In this document: positions 16,154-25,192 of the stretch, in pieces
Layout: the number at the start of each line of letters is the position of its first letter
Position numbering within the stretch: the first letter of the stretch is position 1
Assembly (NCBI RefSeq): GCF_046159835.1
Contig: NZ_JBJXCY010000001.1
Coordinates: 1,612,001-1,676,000 of the forward strand
Length of the DNA stretch: 64,000 nt
Source: JACKJK01 sp046159835
GTDB taxonomy: Bacteria; Pseudomonadota; Alphaproteobacteria; Rhizobiales; Tepidamorphaceae
Direction of reading: 5' to 3'
Program-made: the position numbers and the translations under genes
The notes under the pieces: generated by a model
What the model was told of the DNA's origin: nothing
What the model saw: the letters and a program-made list of their open reading frames with translations, nothing else
Database searches by the model: none

Positions 16154-16618
16154 ATGGCATCCGAAATCGACCGCACCGACCTGCGCATCCTTCGCCTGCT
16201 GCAAGGCGACGGGCGGCTTTCCAATGCCGAGATCGCCAAGCGCACCAACACCTCGCCCGCAACCTGCCATCGCCGCACGCAGCGGCTGTTCGCGGAAGGC
16301 TACGTCACGGGCGTGCGCGCGCATGTCGACCCGCAGAAGGTGGAACGCGGCGCGCTGACAATCGTCGGCGTGGTGCTGGACCGCTCGACGCCGGAAAGCT
16401 TCGCCGCCTTCGAGGAGGCGATCTCCGCCCTGCCCTTCGTGCTGGATTGCCACCTGGTGGCGGGCGATTTCGACTACTTCCTGAAAGTTCGCGTGCGCGA
16501 CATGGCCGATTTCAACAAGCTGCACGGCGAAAAGCTGATCGGCCTGCCCGGCGTACGCCAGACGCGGACCTTCTTCGTGATGAAGGAAGTCGTGGACAAC
16601 GCCCCGCTCGATTTCTGA
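16154..16618 (+). CDS. acdR: Lrp/AsnC-family regulator AcdR
   Basis: The 154-residue protein has an N-terminal winged helix-turn-helix (DLRILRLLQGDGRLSNAEIA, then NTSPATCHRRTQRL) and a C-terminal RAM effector domain with FVLDCHLVAGDFDYFLKVRV. It is divergent from acdS, the usual position of AcdR, an Lrp-type activator of ACC deaminase expression. The 164-base gap holds imperfect direct repeats that may be its binding sites. The RAM domain would form octamers and sense an amino acid, perhaps ACC or leucine. The start ATG follows GGAA at 16141-16144. Confidence 0.9.
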   Translation: MASEIDRTDLRILRLLQGDGRLSNAEIAKRTNTSPATCHRRTQRLFAEGYVTGVRAHVDPQKVERGALTIVGVVLDRSTPESFAAFEEAISALPFVLDCHLVAGDFDYFLKVRVRDMADFNKLHGEKLIGLPGVRQTRTFFVMKEVVDNAPLDF

Positions 16619-16685
16619 CCCCGCGCGGCAATCGGCGCGGTTGCCGGATGCCCCGTGCCGCGACATCTTGCGGGCGACACGAACG

Positions 16686-17918
16686 ATGCAGGGATGCGCA
16701 GAGTTGGCGAACAGCAACCAGACCTTCGATCTTGGCGTGGCCGGTGGCGGCCCGGCCGGGCTTGCCACGGCGCTTCTGGCCGCGCGCGCCGGGCTGGACG
16801 TGGCGCTGGTCGCGCCCAAGGCGCAGGAGGATCACCGCACCTTCGCGCTGATGGCGGGCGCGGTACGCATGCTCCAGCGCATCGGCGTGTGGGAGCGTGT
16901 GGCCAGCAGCACCGCACCACTGCGCACGCTGCGCATCATCGATGACACGGGACGGCTGCTGCGCGCGCCGACCGTCGAATTTCACGCCGACGAGATCGAC
17001 CTCGATGCCTTCGCCTGGAACTTCCCGGCCGGCCCGCTGGTGCGCGCGCTGGAGGAAGCCGTCGCCGACGAGCCGCGCATCACGCGGTTCGAGACGAATG
17101 TTTCCGGCGTCACACCGAGCGAAGCCGGCCCGATCCTCGGCCTTGGTGACGGGACCAGCGTTGCCGCGCGCGCCATTGCCGCAGCGGACGGGCGCGGCTC
17201 CATCTGCCGCGAGGCCGCCGGTATCGCCGTGGATCGCTGGAGCTACCCGCAGACGGCTTTGGTCACCACCATCGAGCATGACAGGCCGCACGGCTTCGTT
17301 TCGACCGAGTTTCACCGGCGCACGGGACCTTACACGCTGGTGCCACTGCCCGGTCAGCGCTCCAGTGTCGTTCTGGTGGAAACCGCCAAGGGTGCCGAAG
17401 ACCTCATGGCGCTGGATGATGATGCGCTCGGCGCGGAACTGTCGCGGCGCAGCCATCGCCTGCTCGGGCAGGTGCGCATCGCTGGCCCGCGCGCCGCTTT
17501 CCCGCTATCCGGCCTTCTGCCGCGCAGCTTCGCGCAAAACGGTATCGCGCTCATCGGCGAGGCCGCGCATGTCGTGCCGCCCATCGGGGCGCAGGGGCTG
17601 AACCTCGGCCTGCGCGATGCCGCCATGCTGGCGGAATGCCTGACCGGCGCACCCGACCCGGCAGCAGCCCTGCAAGACTATGACCGCCGCCGGCGAACGG
17701 ATGTGGTCAGCCGCTCCGCCGCCATCGACCTGCTCAACCGTTCGCTGCTGTCCGATCTCGTCCCCGCGCAGGCGGCGCGCTCGCTCGGCCTTTTTGCCAT
17801 GTCGCGGATCGAGCCGCTACGCCAGCGCATGATGCGCGAAGGCGTCGCGCCGGCTGACGCCACGCTGCCGGCGATCATGCGCGCCGACGACGACACGCCG
17901 TCGGCACGTTTCGCTTAG
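16686..17918 (+). CDS. UbiH/COQ6-family FAD-dependent monooxygenase
   Basis: The 410-residue flavoprotein has GGGPAGLATALLAARAGL for FAD binding near the N-terminus, an ADGRGSICREAAG segment (DG motif) in the middle, and IALIGEAAHVVPPIGAQGLNLGLRDA near residue 290. In the last motif the usual GD is GE, a mild change. The protein resembles alphaproteobacterial ubiquinone-ring hydroxylases, but a single gene outside a ubi cluster cannot be assigned to one ring position. The frame is open to 16641; I choose the ATG at 16686 because the family rarely has a long leader. Its stop interleaves with that of the convergent GNAT gene. Confidence 0.82.
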   Translation: MQGCAELANSNQTFDLGVAGGGPAGLATALLAARAGLDVALVAPKAQEDHRTFALMAGAVRMLQRIGVWERVASSTAPLRTLRIIDDTGRLLRAPTVEFHADEIDLDAFAWNFPAGPLVRALEEAVADEPRITRFETNVSGVTPSEAGPILGLGDGTSVAARAIAAADGRGSICREAAGIAVDRWSYPQTALVTTIEHDRPHGFVSTEFHRRTGPYTLVPLPGQRSSVVLVETAKGAEDLMALDDDALGAELSRRSHRLLGQVRIAGPRAAFPLSGLLPRSFAQNGIALIGEAAHVVPPIGAQGLNLGLRDAAMLAECLTGAPDPAAALQDYDRRRRTDVVSRSAAIDLLNRSLLSDLVPAQAARSLGLFAMSRIEPLRQRMMREGVAPADATLPAIMRADDDTPSARFA

Positions 17919-18430
17919 GCCCAGAGTTCCGGCCTGGCCCAAGGCTCTGGCACGATGAGCTTGCCGTTCAAATCCATCACGCCGGCACCGAATGGCTTCG
18001 ACTGCCACGCCTCGGACCATTCTTCCGGCAAGGGGTACGGCGGCATCACGCCGCTCTCGCGCGAAAAGCCGAGCCGCCCGTAATAGGCCGGATCCCCGAG
18101 AACGAGCGCCTTCCGCGCACCGAGCTTGCCGGCGGCCTCCAGCACGGTGGCGACGAGGCCACGGCCAACGCCGATACGCTGCGCGTCCGGTGCGACGGCA
18201 AGCGGCCCGACCAGGAAGACCTTCCCCGCCGCCCCCTCGACACCGCAGAAAGTCCCCGCCACGTGTCCGGCGATGACCCCCTCGCGTTCAGCGACAAGCG
18301 ACGTGGCGACCTGAAGGCTCGCCAGTTCATCCAGCAGAGGAGTCAGGTCTTCGTCGGGGAACGCAGCGCGATAGAGTCGCGCCAGGTCAGCCCGGTCAGC
18401 AGAACCGGCATCGCGAAATGTGACGGTCAT
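17915..18430 (-). CDS. GNAT family N-acetyltransferase
   Basis: The 171-residue protein has the GNAT core: VTFRDAGSADRADLARLYRAAFP at the start, VGPLAVAPDAQRIGVGRGLVATVLE with the acetyl-CoA pyrophosphate loop (Q-R-x-G-x-G) at about residues 72-95, and LVLGDPAYYGRLGF further on. It belongs to the group often annotated as predicted N-acetyltransferase YhbS; the acceptor is unknown. Its start overlaps the stop of the CaiB-type gene (ATGA), so the two are co-translated and may act on related acyl-CoA metabolism, though this is only contextual. Confidence 0.85.
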   Translation of the reverse strand: MTVTFRDAGSADRADLARLYRAAFPDEDLTPLLDELASLQVATSLVAEREGVIAGHVAGTFCGVEGAAGKVFLVGPLAVAPDAQRIGVGRGLVATVLEAAGKLGARKALVLGDPAYYGRLGFSRESGVMPPYPLPEEWSEAWQSKPFGAGVMDLNGKLIVPEPWARPELWA

Positions 18431-19572
18431 CCATCGATCCGCTGCGGCCAGCCATCAAGCGGCCCGCTCAGCATATCGGGCTCAATGGGGGCGGCGCGCG
18501 CGATATCGCCCCGACCGCCAAGGGCGGGGCTGATCGGCACCGGCAATGCACCGAGCGTCCGGCCTGCGCCCTCGACAGTGCCCGCAAAGAGACCGCGCCC
18601 GGCGAAATGCGGATCGCCAACGGCCTGATCGAGCGTGCGCACGACATTGGCGCAGCAGTCCTGACCATCGAAAACACCAGCCCAATGCCCTGAGGATTTC
18701 GCCGTCAGCAATGCCGCAACGGCAGCTTCAGTTGCCTCAGGGTCAACAGCATCCTCGCGCAACGCCTCGGGCAAATCGATCAACTCACAGAACCTGTTCC
18801 AGAACTTCTGCTCTAGCGCCCCTACGGCAATCAGCGCCCCGTCGCTTGCAGGATAGAGCCGGTAGCGCGGCGACCCGCCGCTCAAGAGTTCACAACCCGG
18901 CGCCGGTGCGGCCCCCGACAACTGGAGTTGTGCGTAGCCCCAGAAGGCCAGCGTGAAGAGTGCATCCGTCATGGCGATGTCGATGCGGCATCCCTCGCCG
19001 GTGCGGTCGCGCTGGCGCAGGGCCAGCAGGATATTGATGACGGCGGGGAACGACCCGCCCGCGATATCGGCGATCAGTGCCGGCGGCACGACCGGCGCGT
19101 CCGGTGAACCCGGCGAGACCGCCAGCAGGCCGGAGGCTGCCATGTAGTTCAGGTCGTGGCCCGGCTCGTCACGGCGCGGGCCGTCCTGTCCGTAGCCAGT
19201 GATGGAGCACACGATCAGCTTCGGGTTGAGATCGGCCAGCCTGTCGCGGCCGAACCCCAGCCGATGGAGCACGCCGGGGCGGAACTGTTCGACCAGCACG
19301 TCCGCGTCCCGGATCAGTGTGGCCAGCGCGTCCTTGCCGGTGTCGGACTTTAGGTCGAGCGTCAGGCTGCGCTTGCCGCGATTGAGCAGGCTGTAGGCTG
19401 CCGACACGCCACCTTGGATGGGCGGAAACCGCCGCATGTCGTCGCCGCCGGGCGGCTCGATCTTGAGGACATCGGCCCCGGCTTCGGCCAGGAAAAGCGT
19501 CGCCAAAGGCCCCGGCAGCAGGGTGGTGAGATCGAGAACACGAATATCGGATAATGGCTTTATTTCAGTCAC
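18427..19572 (-). CDS. CaiB/BaiF family (type III) CoA-transferase or acyl-CoA racemase
   Basis: This 381-residue enzyme has the family III hallmarks: IRVLDLTTLLPGPLATLFLAEAGADVLKIEPPGGDDMRR at the N-terminus (split here as DLTTLLPGPLAT and LKIEPPGGDD), SLTLDLKSDTGK, and GYGQDGPRRDEPGHDLNY, where the Asp of GHDLNY is the expected catalytic residue. At about 380 residues it is close to alpha-methylacyl-CoA racemase-like members. It either shuttles CoA between acids or inverts a 2-methyl centre. The neighbouring coupled GNAT gene and the AEC permease upstream do not fix the substrate. Confidence 0.86.
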   Translation of the reverse strand: MTEIKPLSDIRVLDLTTLLPGPLATLFLAEAGADVLKIEPPGGDDMRRFPPIQGGVSAAYSLLNRGKRSLTLDLKSDTGKDALATLIRDADVLVEQFRPGVLHRLGFGRDRLADLNPKLIVCSITGYGQDGPRRDEPGHDLNYMAASGLLAVSPGSPDAPVVPPALIADIAGGSFPAVINILLALRQRDRTGEGCRIDIAMTDALFTLAFWGYAQLQLSGAAPAPGCELLSGGSPRYRLYPASDGALIAVGALEQKFWNRFCELIDLPEALREDAVDPEATEAAVAALLTAKSSGHWAGVFDGQDCCANVVRTLDQAVGDPHFAGRGLFAGTVEGAGRTLGALPVPISPALGGRGDIARAAPIEPDMLSGPLDGWPQRIDG

Positions 19573-19631
19573 TTATCCAATTCCTCTAATGTTACATTTC
19601 CACATTAGATATTGCCGCCAAACACTTGATA

Positions 19632-20594
19632 TTAAGGGAATAAGTCCGCTGGAAGAATTTCGTGTGTCGTCAGGTACAACGCGGTGGTCAACGTGAAGAC
19701 CGAGACCACCGTTCCGACCAGCACGGCACTCGATGCGCGCTGCACATAGGTATCGTATTGCTGGGCCAGCACGAAGACGTTGAGCGCCGGCGGAAGCGCG
19801 GCCATCAGCACGGCAGCGTAGACCCAGACGGGGTCGAAGTTACCCATGATCGAGAGCATCACCAGCGCGATGGCCGGGTGGATCACCAGCTTGATGAGCG
19901 TCAGGAAGGGCAGCTCCCACGGCACCCTCTTGAGCGGACGCAATGCCACCGAGATGCCCATGACGAACAGCGCGCAGGGCGCGGCCGCGTTCGACAGGAA
20001 GTTCATCATGTTGTCGACCGGCTCGGGAAAGTCGATCTGGAAGTAGGCGACCACCACCCCGATGAGCGTCGCAACGATGAAGGGGTGCAGGAACACCTTC
20101 TTGGCAACCGCCAGCATCAGCGGCCCGATCCTCAACCGCTCGTTGCCCGCAAAGGCCATCAGCAGCGGCACGCAGGTGAAGAGCAGCGCGTTGTCGAAGC
20201 AGAAGATCAGCGCCGTCGGCACTGCAGCCGCTGGTCCGAGTGCGGCCAGCGTGATCCCCGGCCCCATGTAGCCGACGTTCGAGTAGGACCCCGCGACCGC
20301 CTGGATCGTCGCCTCGTCGATGCGCCCGCGCGTGACGATGAAGCCGACGATGAAGGCAAGCGTGAACGCGGCGTAGGTCGCGAACGTGGTGGAGAACACG
20401 AAGGACCAGCGGCTCAACTCCTCGAACGGCGTCTGGCCCACCAGCTTGATGAACAGCGCGGGCAGCGCGAAATAGACGATGAAGATATTGAGCCAGGCCA
20501 GCCCCGCTTCCGGGCGTTTGAAGATCCGCGCGGCTATGTAGCCGAGCAGGATCAACCCGAAGAAGGGTGTGGCGAGGGCGATGATATCCTGCAC
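19632..20594 (-). CDS. AEC family transporter (auxin efflux carrier type)
   Basis: The 320-residue permease has ten hydrophobic segments in two halves, with GYIAARIFKRPEAGLAWLN early and SYSNVGYMGPGI in the middle, as in AEC/BART carriers for dicarboxylates such as malonate or malate. The open frame reaches 20834, but the extra N-terminal 80 residues look like antisense sequence. The GTG at 20594 starts the first helix (VQDIIALATPFFGL) and has GGGGAA upstream, so I use it. It is divergent from the malyl-CoA-lyase-like gene and lies upstream of the CaiB-type gene on the same strand, separated by 59 AT-rich bases. Confidence 0.85.
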   Translation of the reverse strand: MQDIIALATPFFGLILLGYIAARIFKRPEAGLAWLNIFIVYFALPALFIKLVGQTPFEELSRWSFVFSTTFATYAAFTLAFIVGFIVTRGRIDEATIQAVAGSYSNVGYMGPGITLAALGPAAAVPTALIFCFDNALLFTCVPLLMAFAGNERLRIGPLMLAVAKKVFLHPFIVATLIGVVVAYFQIDFPEPVDNMMNFLSNAAAPCALFVMGISVALRPLKRVPWELPFLTLIKLVIHPAIALVMLSIMGNFDPVWVYAAVLMAALPPALNVFVLAQQYDTYVQRASSAVLVGTVVSVFTLTTALYLTTHEILPADLFP

Positions 20595-20779
20595 TTGCCA
20601 ATTCCCCGGCGCATGGATGAAGTGGATGGCGATTTGTCCGCGCAGCCGTATCGGCGCGCCGGAACCTGCCCTAGACTGCCGCGAAATGGCGCCCGAGCCA
20701 ATGTCCTTCCTTCGTCCGATTGCGTTGCAGCGCGATCTGCGCTGAAACCGCAACACCTCAGTTGACCGGAGTCCCTCCC

Positions 20780-21829
20780 ATGCCCGCTGGCCGCACACCC
20801 CGCAATTTCTTTCGCCCGCTCGCAATCGGCGCACCTGCCCCGATGCGCGAGCAGCCCGTGCGGCTGGAACGGATGATCCACTTCGTGCCGCCCCATATCG
20901 AGAAGGTGCGCGCCAAGGTGCCGAGCCTGATCGACAGCGTCGACGTGGTCCTCGGCAACCTGGAGGACGCGATTCCCGCCGACCAGAAGAAGGCGGCGCG
21001 CGACGGCTTCATCGCCATGGCGAAGGAAAACGATTTCGGCGCGACGGGCCTGTGGACGCGCATCAACTGTCTCAACAGCCCGTGGGCGCTCGATGACATC
21101 GTCGAGGTCGTGGGCGCGGTCGGCAACAAGCTGGACGTCATCATGCTGCCGAAGGTCGATGGCGCGTGGGACATTCACTATCTCGACCAGCTTCTGGCGC
21201 AGCTCGAAGCACAGCACGGCATTTCAAAGCCCATCGGCATTCACGCGATTCTGGAGACTGCGGAAGGCGTGATGAATGTGGAGGACATCGCAGCTGCCAG
21301 CCCGCGCATGCACGGCATGAGCCTTGGCCCTGCGGACCTGGCCGCCTTCCGCGGCATGAAGACAACGCGCGTCGGCGGCGGGCACCCGGACTACCGCGTG
21401 CTGGCCGATGCGGACGGTGACAACCCGCGCGCCGGCTACCAGCAGGACCTGTGGCACTACACGGTGGGCAAGATGGTGGATGCATGCCAGAGCTTCGGCA
21501 TCAAGGCGTTCTACGGCCCCTTCGGCGATTTCTCGGACCCGGAAGCCTGCGAGGCGCAGTTCCTGAACGCCTTCCTGCAAGGCTGCCATGGCGCATGGTC
21601 GCTGCACCCCACCCAGATCGACATTGCCAAGAAGGTCTACAGCCCCGACCCGGATGAGGTATCCTTCGCGCGACGGATTCTCGAATCCATGCCGGATGGC
21701 ACCGGTGCCGTCATGATCGACGGCAAGATGCAGGACGACGCGACCTGGAAGCAGGCGAAGGTCATCGTGGACCTGGCCAGGCTGGTTGCGGAAAAGGACC
21801 CGGAACTGGCGAAGGTCTATGGCCTTTGA
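20780..21829 (+). CDS. HpcH/HpaI-CitE family lyase, malyl-CoA lyase-like
   Basis: This 349-residue TIM-barrel lyase resembles L-malyl-CoA/beta-methylmalyl-CoA lyases. It has VVLGNLEDAIPADQK with the metal- and CoA-site acidic residues, TRINCLNSPWAL, MLPKVDGAWDI, the metal-binding Glu in AILETAEGVMN, and MSLGPADLAAFRGMK. It probably splits (S)-malyl-CoA into acetyl-CoA and glyoxylate, or does the reverse. An open frame begins at 20720; the ATG at 20780 has GGAG nine bases before it and the usual MPAGRTPRNFF start. The gene is divergent from an AEC carrier and upstream of hspQ, with which I see no functional link. Confidence 0.82.
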   Translation: MPAGRTPRNFFRPLAIGAPAPMREQPVRLERMIHFVPPHIEKVRAKVPSLIDSVDVVLGNLEDAIPADQKKAARDGFIAMAKENDFGATGLWTRINCLNSPWALDDIVEVVGAVGNKLDVIMLPKVDGAWDIHYLDQLLAQLEAQHGISKPIGIHAILETAEGVMNVEDIAAASPRMHGMSLGPADLAAFRGMKTTRVGGGHPDYRVLADADGDNPRAGYQQDLWHYTVGKMVDACQSFGIKAFYGPFGDFSDPEACEAQFLNAFLQGCHGAWSLHPTQIDIAKKVYSPDPDEVSFARRILESMPDGTGAVMIDGKMQDDATWKQAKVIVDLARLVAEKDPELAKVYGL

Positions 21830-21953
21830 GGTGGTTGCCGGGGCGCGTTGTGCACCACACTTGATTTAGCAGGGTCAAAGCGCGATTCTTGACAGCGAGA
21901 TGACGCGCGAGGGCGTGAAGGCGGACAACCGCTTCCACCAAGCAGACGGTACG

Positions 21954-22283
21954 ATGGTCAACCGAGCAGCAAAATTCCAGATCGGCCAAGTGGTTCGCCA
22001 CCGGATCTATCCCTTCCGGGGGGTGATTTTCGACGTCGACCCGACCTTCAGCAACACCGAGGAATGGTGGCAGTCGATTCCCGAAGACGTGCGCCCGAAC
22101 AAGGAGCAGCCGTTCTACCACCTGTACGCGGAGAACGACGAGACCGAGTACGTGGCCTACGTTTCCGAACAGAACCTCGTGATGGACGAAAGCGGTGATC
22201 CGCTGCGCCACCCGATGGTCAACGAGCAGTTCGAGATGATGGGCGAAGGCCAGTACAGGCCGCTGGAGCAGGTGTTCCACTAG
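21954..22283 (+). CDS. hspQ: Heat shock protein HspQ
   Basis: The 109-residue protein matches HspQ along its whole length: AKFQIGQVVRHRIYPFRGV at the start, FSNTEEWWQSIPEDVRPNKE in the middle and YVAYVSEQNLV towards the end. HspQ binds hemimethylated DNA and serves as a specificity-enhancing factor for Lon protease in enterobacteria. An in-frame ATG at 21900 would add 18 poorly matching residues; the ATG at 21954 gives the usual start. A strong rho-independent terminator follows at 22319-22344. Confidence 0.9.
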   Translation: MVNRAAKFQIGQVVRHRIYPFRGVIFDVDPTFSNTEEWWQSIPEDVRPNKEQPFYHLYAENDETEYVAYVSEQNLVMDESGDPLRHPMVNEQFEMMGEGQYRPLEQVFH

Positions 22284-22318
22284 GCCGTCTGGCCGCGCAT
22301 CTCACTGTCAGAAACGAA

Positions 22319-22344
22319 AAAAGCCGGCCCGAAGGCCGGCTTTT
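22319..22344. terminator. Hairpin terminator after hspQ, bidirectional
   Basis: AAAAGCCGGCC and GGCCGGCTTTT form a perfect 11-bp stem with a CGAA tetraloop. A-rich and T-rich flanks allow it to stop transcription from hspQ (+) and from the convergent IalB-family gene (-). Confidence 0.9.
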
Positions 22345-22378
22345 GCGTGTCTGGGGCTCAGCGAGGAGCGCGCGAAGC

Positions 22379-23068
22379 TTACTGGTTGGCTTCGGCGTTG
22401 CCGCCGTTCTGCTCGCGCTGCTGCTGGAAGCGCTGCTTGTTCGTCTCGGCGCGCTGCTTCAGCATCTCGTTGAACGCCTTGCGCTGTTCCTTGTACTTGG
22501 CAACGTCAAGCGCCTCGCCGTCGAAGGCCGCGGTGAAGCCCGACAGCGTCATGGCAACGCCCTGCCCCTTGCCGTCCGGCAGGGTCGCGACGGCAACCAC
22601 GAGATTGCTGCCCGCCTTCATCTGGGCGATAAACTTGTCGTCGATCTTGGCTTCAGCCTGGCAGGTGCTGGCCGCGCAGGTGATGTACTGGCCTGGTACC
22701 GGCTCGTTCTTGTCGACCTGCAGGCGGATGCCCGGCGGCAGCAGGAAGCCCTGCGGCACGACGATGAGCATGCGCTTGTTGCCGTCCGGCTCGATCATGA
22801 TCGTCACTTCGGCAATCGGCACGTTGTTCTTGTCGCGTGCTTCCTGCGTGATGAGCTGGACCGGCTTGGACTGGTCCTGCGGGTTCGGCACGGAAACTTT
22901 GCGCCACCCACCGGCGAAGAGATCGGCATTGCCACCGGCAGCCGGGGGCGGTGCCTCGCCGGAAGACTGGGCGAATGCAGGCGCACCGAATGCCGCCACG
23001 CCGGCGACGAGGGCCGCGGACACGGTGAGGCGGAGGCGTGCTGCCATGGAGACGGATTTGGATGTCAT
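22379..23068 (-). CDS. Invasion-associated locus B (IalB) family periplasmic protein
   Basis: The 229-residue protein has an N-terminal signal peptide (MTSKSVSMAARLRLTVSAAL, cleavage after APAFA). The mature part follows the IalB pattern: WRKVSVP, QLITQEARDKNNVPIAEV, LPPGIRLQVD, YITCAASTCQAEAKID with a conserved Cys pair, and FAGF-like TLSGFTAAFDG. A C-terminal Gln/Arg/Glu-rich coiled tail (KQRAETNKQRFQQQREQ) is unusual. IalB proteins were first linked to erythrocyte invasion by Bartonella, but occur widely in alphaproteobacteria with unknown envelope roles. An earlier ATG at 23149 lies in a less likely leader; AAAGGACAGG precedes the ATG at 23068. Confidence 0.83.
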   Translation of the reverse strand: MTSKSVSMAARLRLTVSAALVAGVAAFGAPAFAQSSGEAPPPAAGGNADLFAGGWRKVSVPNPQDQSKPVQLITQEARDKNNVPIAEVTIMIEPDGNKRMLIVVPQGFLLPPGIRLQVDKNEPVPGQYITCAASTCQAEAKIDDKFIAQMKAGSNLVVAVATLPDGKGQGVAMTLSGFTAAFDGEALDVAKYKEQRKAFNEMLKQRAETNKQRFQQQREQNGGNAEANQ

Positions 23069-23332
23069 CGAGACCTGTCCTTTTTCGTAACTTTGCGCCA
23101 CGTCAGGCGCCGTTGCCGGTGAGGTGCCAAACTCGGCGCGAAAACTCAACCGCGTTCGACCAAAAAACCGGCGGAAGCGTTAAGGCGAGCGGAGAGAACC
23201 GGGCGGCCCTGCACCAAATCGATGGTTGGCTGGATGAAGTTCAAATACGGCGATTCAGTGTCGCCTAGGTCGGTGAAAACACGGAACTTCTGCGGTCCTG
23301 ACCTCAAGCGCGAATGCCGCTAAGCTGGCGCG

Positions 23333-25168
23333 ATGAAGAATCACCCTCTCAACCTCGTTGGCTTTGCTGCCGGTCCCATCCTCCGCGCGCTGCTGGTGGT
23401 GCTCGCTGTCGTGCTCGTGCTGGCCGTCATGCCGCGCCTCAGCCACGCCGAGCCCGCCCACGGTATCGCCATGCATGGCGAGCCGGCCTACGAGGACGGC
23501 TTCGCGCATTTCTCCTATGTGAACCCGGACGCCCCCAAGGGCGGCGAATTCAACATGGGGATCATCGGCAGCTTCGACAGCCTGAACCCGCTGATCGTCC
23601 GCGGCGTCGCGCCGCGCGGCATCCGCGAGCACACCCTCGAACCGCTTATGATGCGCGCCTTCGACGAGCCGTTCTCGCTCTATGGCCTGCTGGCGGAAAA
23701 GGTCGAAACGGACGAGGCGCGCAGCTTCGTGGAATTCACGCTGAACCCGAAGGCGCGGTTCTCCGACGGCGAGCCGGTGAAGCCGAGCGACGTGCTGTTC
23801 ACGTGGGAGCTGCTGAAGACCAAAGGCCGCCCCAACCACCGCACCTACTATTCCAAGGTCGCCAAGGCCGAACAGGTCGGCGAACACGGCGTGCGGTTCA
23901 CCTTCGCCGGCGAGCCGGACCGCGAAATGCCACTCATCATGGGGCTGATGCCGATCCTCGCCGAACACGCGACCGACCCGGAAACCTTCGAGCAGACCGG
24001 CCTGGAGCCGCTGCTTGGCAGCGGGCCTTACGTGGTCGACGGCGTCGATCCGGGCGGATCGATCACGCTCAAGCGCAATCCGGACTACTGGGCGCGCGAT
24101 CTCGCCGTGAAGCGGGGCCAGGACAATTTCGACGTCATCCGCTTCGAATATTTCCGCGACAACAACACGATGTTCGAGGCCTTCAAGAAGGGGCTCTACG
24201 ACGCGCGCCCCGAGGATGACCCGACACGCTGGGCAACCGGCTATGACTTTCCCGCGGTCAGCGACGGGCGCATCGTTCTCGACACCTTCGAAACCGGCGT
24301 GCCGAAGGGCATGTCCGCGCTCGTCTTCAACACGCGTCGCCCGCCGTTCGACGACATTCGCGTGCGCCAGGCGATGATCCGGCTGTTCGACTTTGAGTGG
24401 ATCAACCGCTCGCTCTATCACGACCTCTATTCGCGCACGGAAAGCTACTACCAGGGCTCGGAACTCTCCGCGATCGGCAAGCCTGCAAGCGACCACGAGC
24501 GCGAACTTCTGGCACCGTTCGCTGACCAGGTGCGCGACGACGTCATGGACGGCACGTTCAACCTGCCCAAGACCGACGGATCGGGACGCGACCGTGACGG
24601 CCTGCGCGCGGCGCTGAAGCTGTTCAGGGAGGCCGGATTCAGCGCCAAGGGCGGCGTGCTGACGCGCGACGGCGAACCGCTGACATTCGAAATCCTCGTC
24701 GCCAACAAGGAGCAGGAGCGCCTCGCCCTCACCTATGCGCGCACGCTCAAGCGCGCCGGTGTCGCGGCAAGCGTCCGGCTGGTGGATTCCGCGCAACTGG
24801 AGCGCCGTCGCCTGAACTACGACTACGACATGATCCAGAACTTCTGGTTCGCGTCCCTGTCGCCGGGCAACGAGCAGCTCTTCTACTGGGGTAGCGATGC
24901 GGCGGCTGTAGAAGGCACCCGCAACTATCCCGGCATTGCCAACCCCGCGGTTGACGCGATGATCGCGGCACTGCTGGAAGCACGCGAGCGAGAGGATTTC
25001 GTCGATGCCGTGCGCGCGCTCGACCGCGTGCTGATTTCCGGCTCCTACGTCATCCCGCTGTTCCACCTGCCGAAACAGTGGGTCGCGCGACAGACGAATC
25101 TTGGTATTCCCGAAACCACTTCACTCTACGGTTATCTGCTGGAGACGTGGTGGAAACAGACGAACTGA
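23333..25168 (+). CDS. Family 5 extracellular solute-binding protein, YejA-like
   Basis: This 611-residue periplasmic protein has a hydrophobic export segment at residues about 15-36 ending SHAEPAHG. The mature start HGIAMHGEPAYEDGFAHF, FSYVNPDAPKGGEFNMG, FDSLNPLIVRGVAPRG and YGLLAEKVETDE are typical of YejA-type oligopeptide/microcin C binders. No yejB, yejE or yejF permease genes are nearby, so it is an orphan or serves a distant ABC transporter. It sits 24 bases upstream of two ANL-superfamily genes on the same strand, probably one operon, which could mean the ligand is an acid that is then activated; that is only inference. Confidence 0.87.
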   Translation: MKNHPLNLVGFAAGPILRALLVVLAVVLVLAVMPRLSHAEPAHGIAMHGEPAYEDGFAHFSYVNPDAPKGGEFNMGIIGSFDSLNPLIVRGVAPRGIREHTLEPLMMRAFDEPFSLYGLLAEKVETDEARSFVEFTLNPKARFSDGEPVKPSDVLFTWELLKTKGRPNHRTYYSKVAKAEQVGEHGVRFTFAGEPDREMPLIMGLMPILAEHATDPETFEQTGLEPLLGSGPYVVDGVDPGGSITLKRNPDYWARDLAVKRGQDNFDVIRFEYFRDNNTMFEAFKKGLYDARPEDDPTRWATGYDFPAVSDGRIVLDTFETGVPKGMSALVFNTRRPPFDDIRVRQAMIRLFDFEWINRSLYHDLYSRTESYYQGSELSAIGKPASDHERELLAPFADQVRDDVMDGTFNLPKTDGSGRDRDGLRAALKLFREAGFSAKGGVLTRDGEPLTFEILVANKEQERLALTYARTLKRAGVAASVRLVDSAQLERRRLNYDYDMIQNFWFASLSPGNEQLFYWGSDAAAVEGTRNYPGIANPAVDAMIAALLEAREREDFVDAVRALDRVLISGSYVIPLFHLPKQWVARQTNLGIPETTSLYGYLLETWWKQTN

Positions 25169-25192
25169 TCCGTCGAAACAGGTGAGGCAACC

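Noticed and set aside
23255..25066. A 603-codon minus-strand open frame opposite the YejA-like gene
   Set aside because: It is an antisense shadow of the solute-binding protein gene, without a ribosome-binding site or recognisable domains.
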